This document shows, in pieces, positions 5,591 through 5,605 of a DNA stretch of 5,605 bases. A program made the translations under genes and the position numbers. Source of the DNA: CBDTTM01 sp965363355 (GTDB lineage: Bacteria; Bacillota; Negativicutes; Selenomonadales; Selenomonadaceae); assembly GCA_965363355.1 (NCBI GenBank), contig CBDTTM010000170.1, positions 1 through 5,605 of the forward strand, written 5' to 3'. Each line of letters starts with the position of its first letter. Within the stretch, counting starts at the first letter, position 1. Below the pieces are notes generated by a model. It searched no databases. It was given only the letters and a program-made list of their open reading frames with translations, and was not told the origin of the DNA.

Positions 5591-5605
5591 TTGGGGGAAG
5601 ACGTC
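5591..5605 (+). CDS. fliM: Start of flagellar motor switch protein FliM (3' partial)
   Basis: Only five codons are visible, TTG GGG GAA GAC GTC, read as M-G-E-D-V. FliM proteins of Bacillota commonly start with MG followed by acidic residues and VLSQEEID, the CheY-P binding peptide, so the beginning fits. The position directly after fliL, 47 bases downstream of its stop and behind a strong ribosome binding site, is the standard place for fliM. The TTG start is unusual but acceptable with that site. The identity rests on context more than on sequence, since the conserved part lies beyond the window. Confidence 0.7.

Overview
This window is a segment of a flagellar biosynthesis (fla/che-type) operon. 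All genes are on the + strand, tightly spaced and in the standard order for Bacillota. The reading is: 3' part of a MotE/MgtE-N-like flagellar protein, then fliK, flgD, a small 'flagellar operon protein' (TIGR02530/PF12611 type), flgE, flbD (swrD), fliL, and the first five codons of what is most likely fliM. The combination of flbD/swrD, the small flagellar operon protein, a short FlgD and strong GGAGG ribosome binding sites points to a Gram-positive-lineage anaerobe. The moderate-to-low GC and the style of the hook protein would fit Negativicutes or Clostridia, but the genus cannot be fixed from sequence alone.

Layout: 1-575 is the membrane-anchored MotE-like protein, cut at its 5' end by the window. 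601-2190 is fliK, the hook-length ruler and export-specificity switch. 2207-2701 is flgD, the hook cap scaffold. 2725-3105 is the small flagellar operon protein. 3180-4604 is flgE, the hook subunit. 4666-4866 is flbD/swrD. 4867-5054 is a 188-base gap with no convincing gene. 5055-5543 is fliL. 5591-5605 is the fliM start. The layout is a hook-building block (fliK, flgD, flgE) followed by a motor and switch block (flbD, fliL, fliM). FlgD caps the growing hook, FlgE polymerises under it, and FliK measures the hook and switches the export gate to late substrates. FlbD/SwrD and FliL support stator function, and FliM is part of the C-ring switch.

The coding content is conventional; I see no mobile element, CRISPR array, tRNA, rRNA or novel gene system. 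The parts not explained by coding are at the junctions. Predicted RNA stem-loops lie at motE/fliK, flbp/flgE (two tandem), flgE/flbD and in the flbD/fliL gap. None is followed by the T-run of an intrinsic terminator, so they look like possible processing, stability or translation-control elements. Several present GGA in a loop or bulge, which would suit CsrA, but that is inference. The motA-motB pair, common between flbD and fliL in related operons, is absent here.
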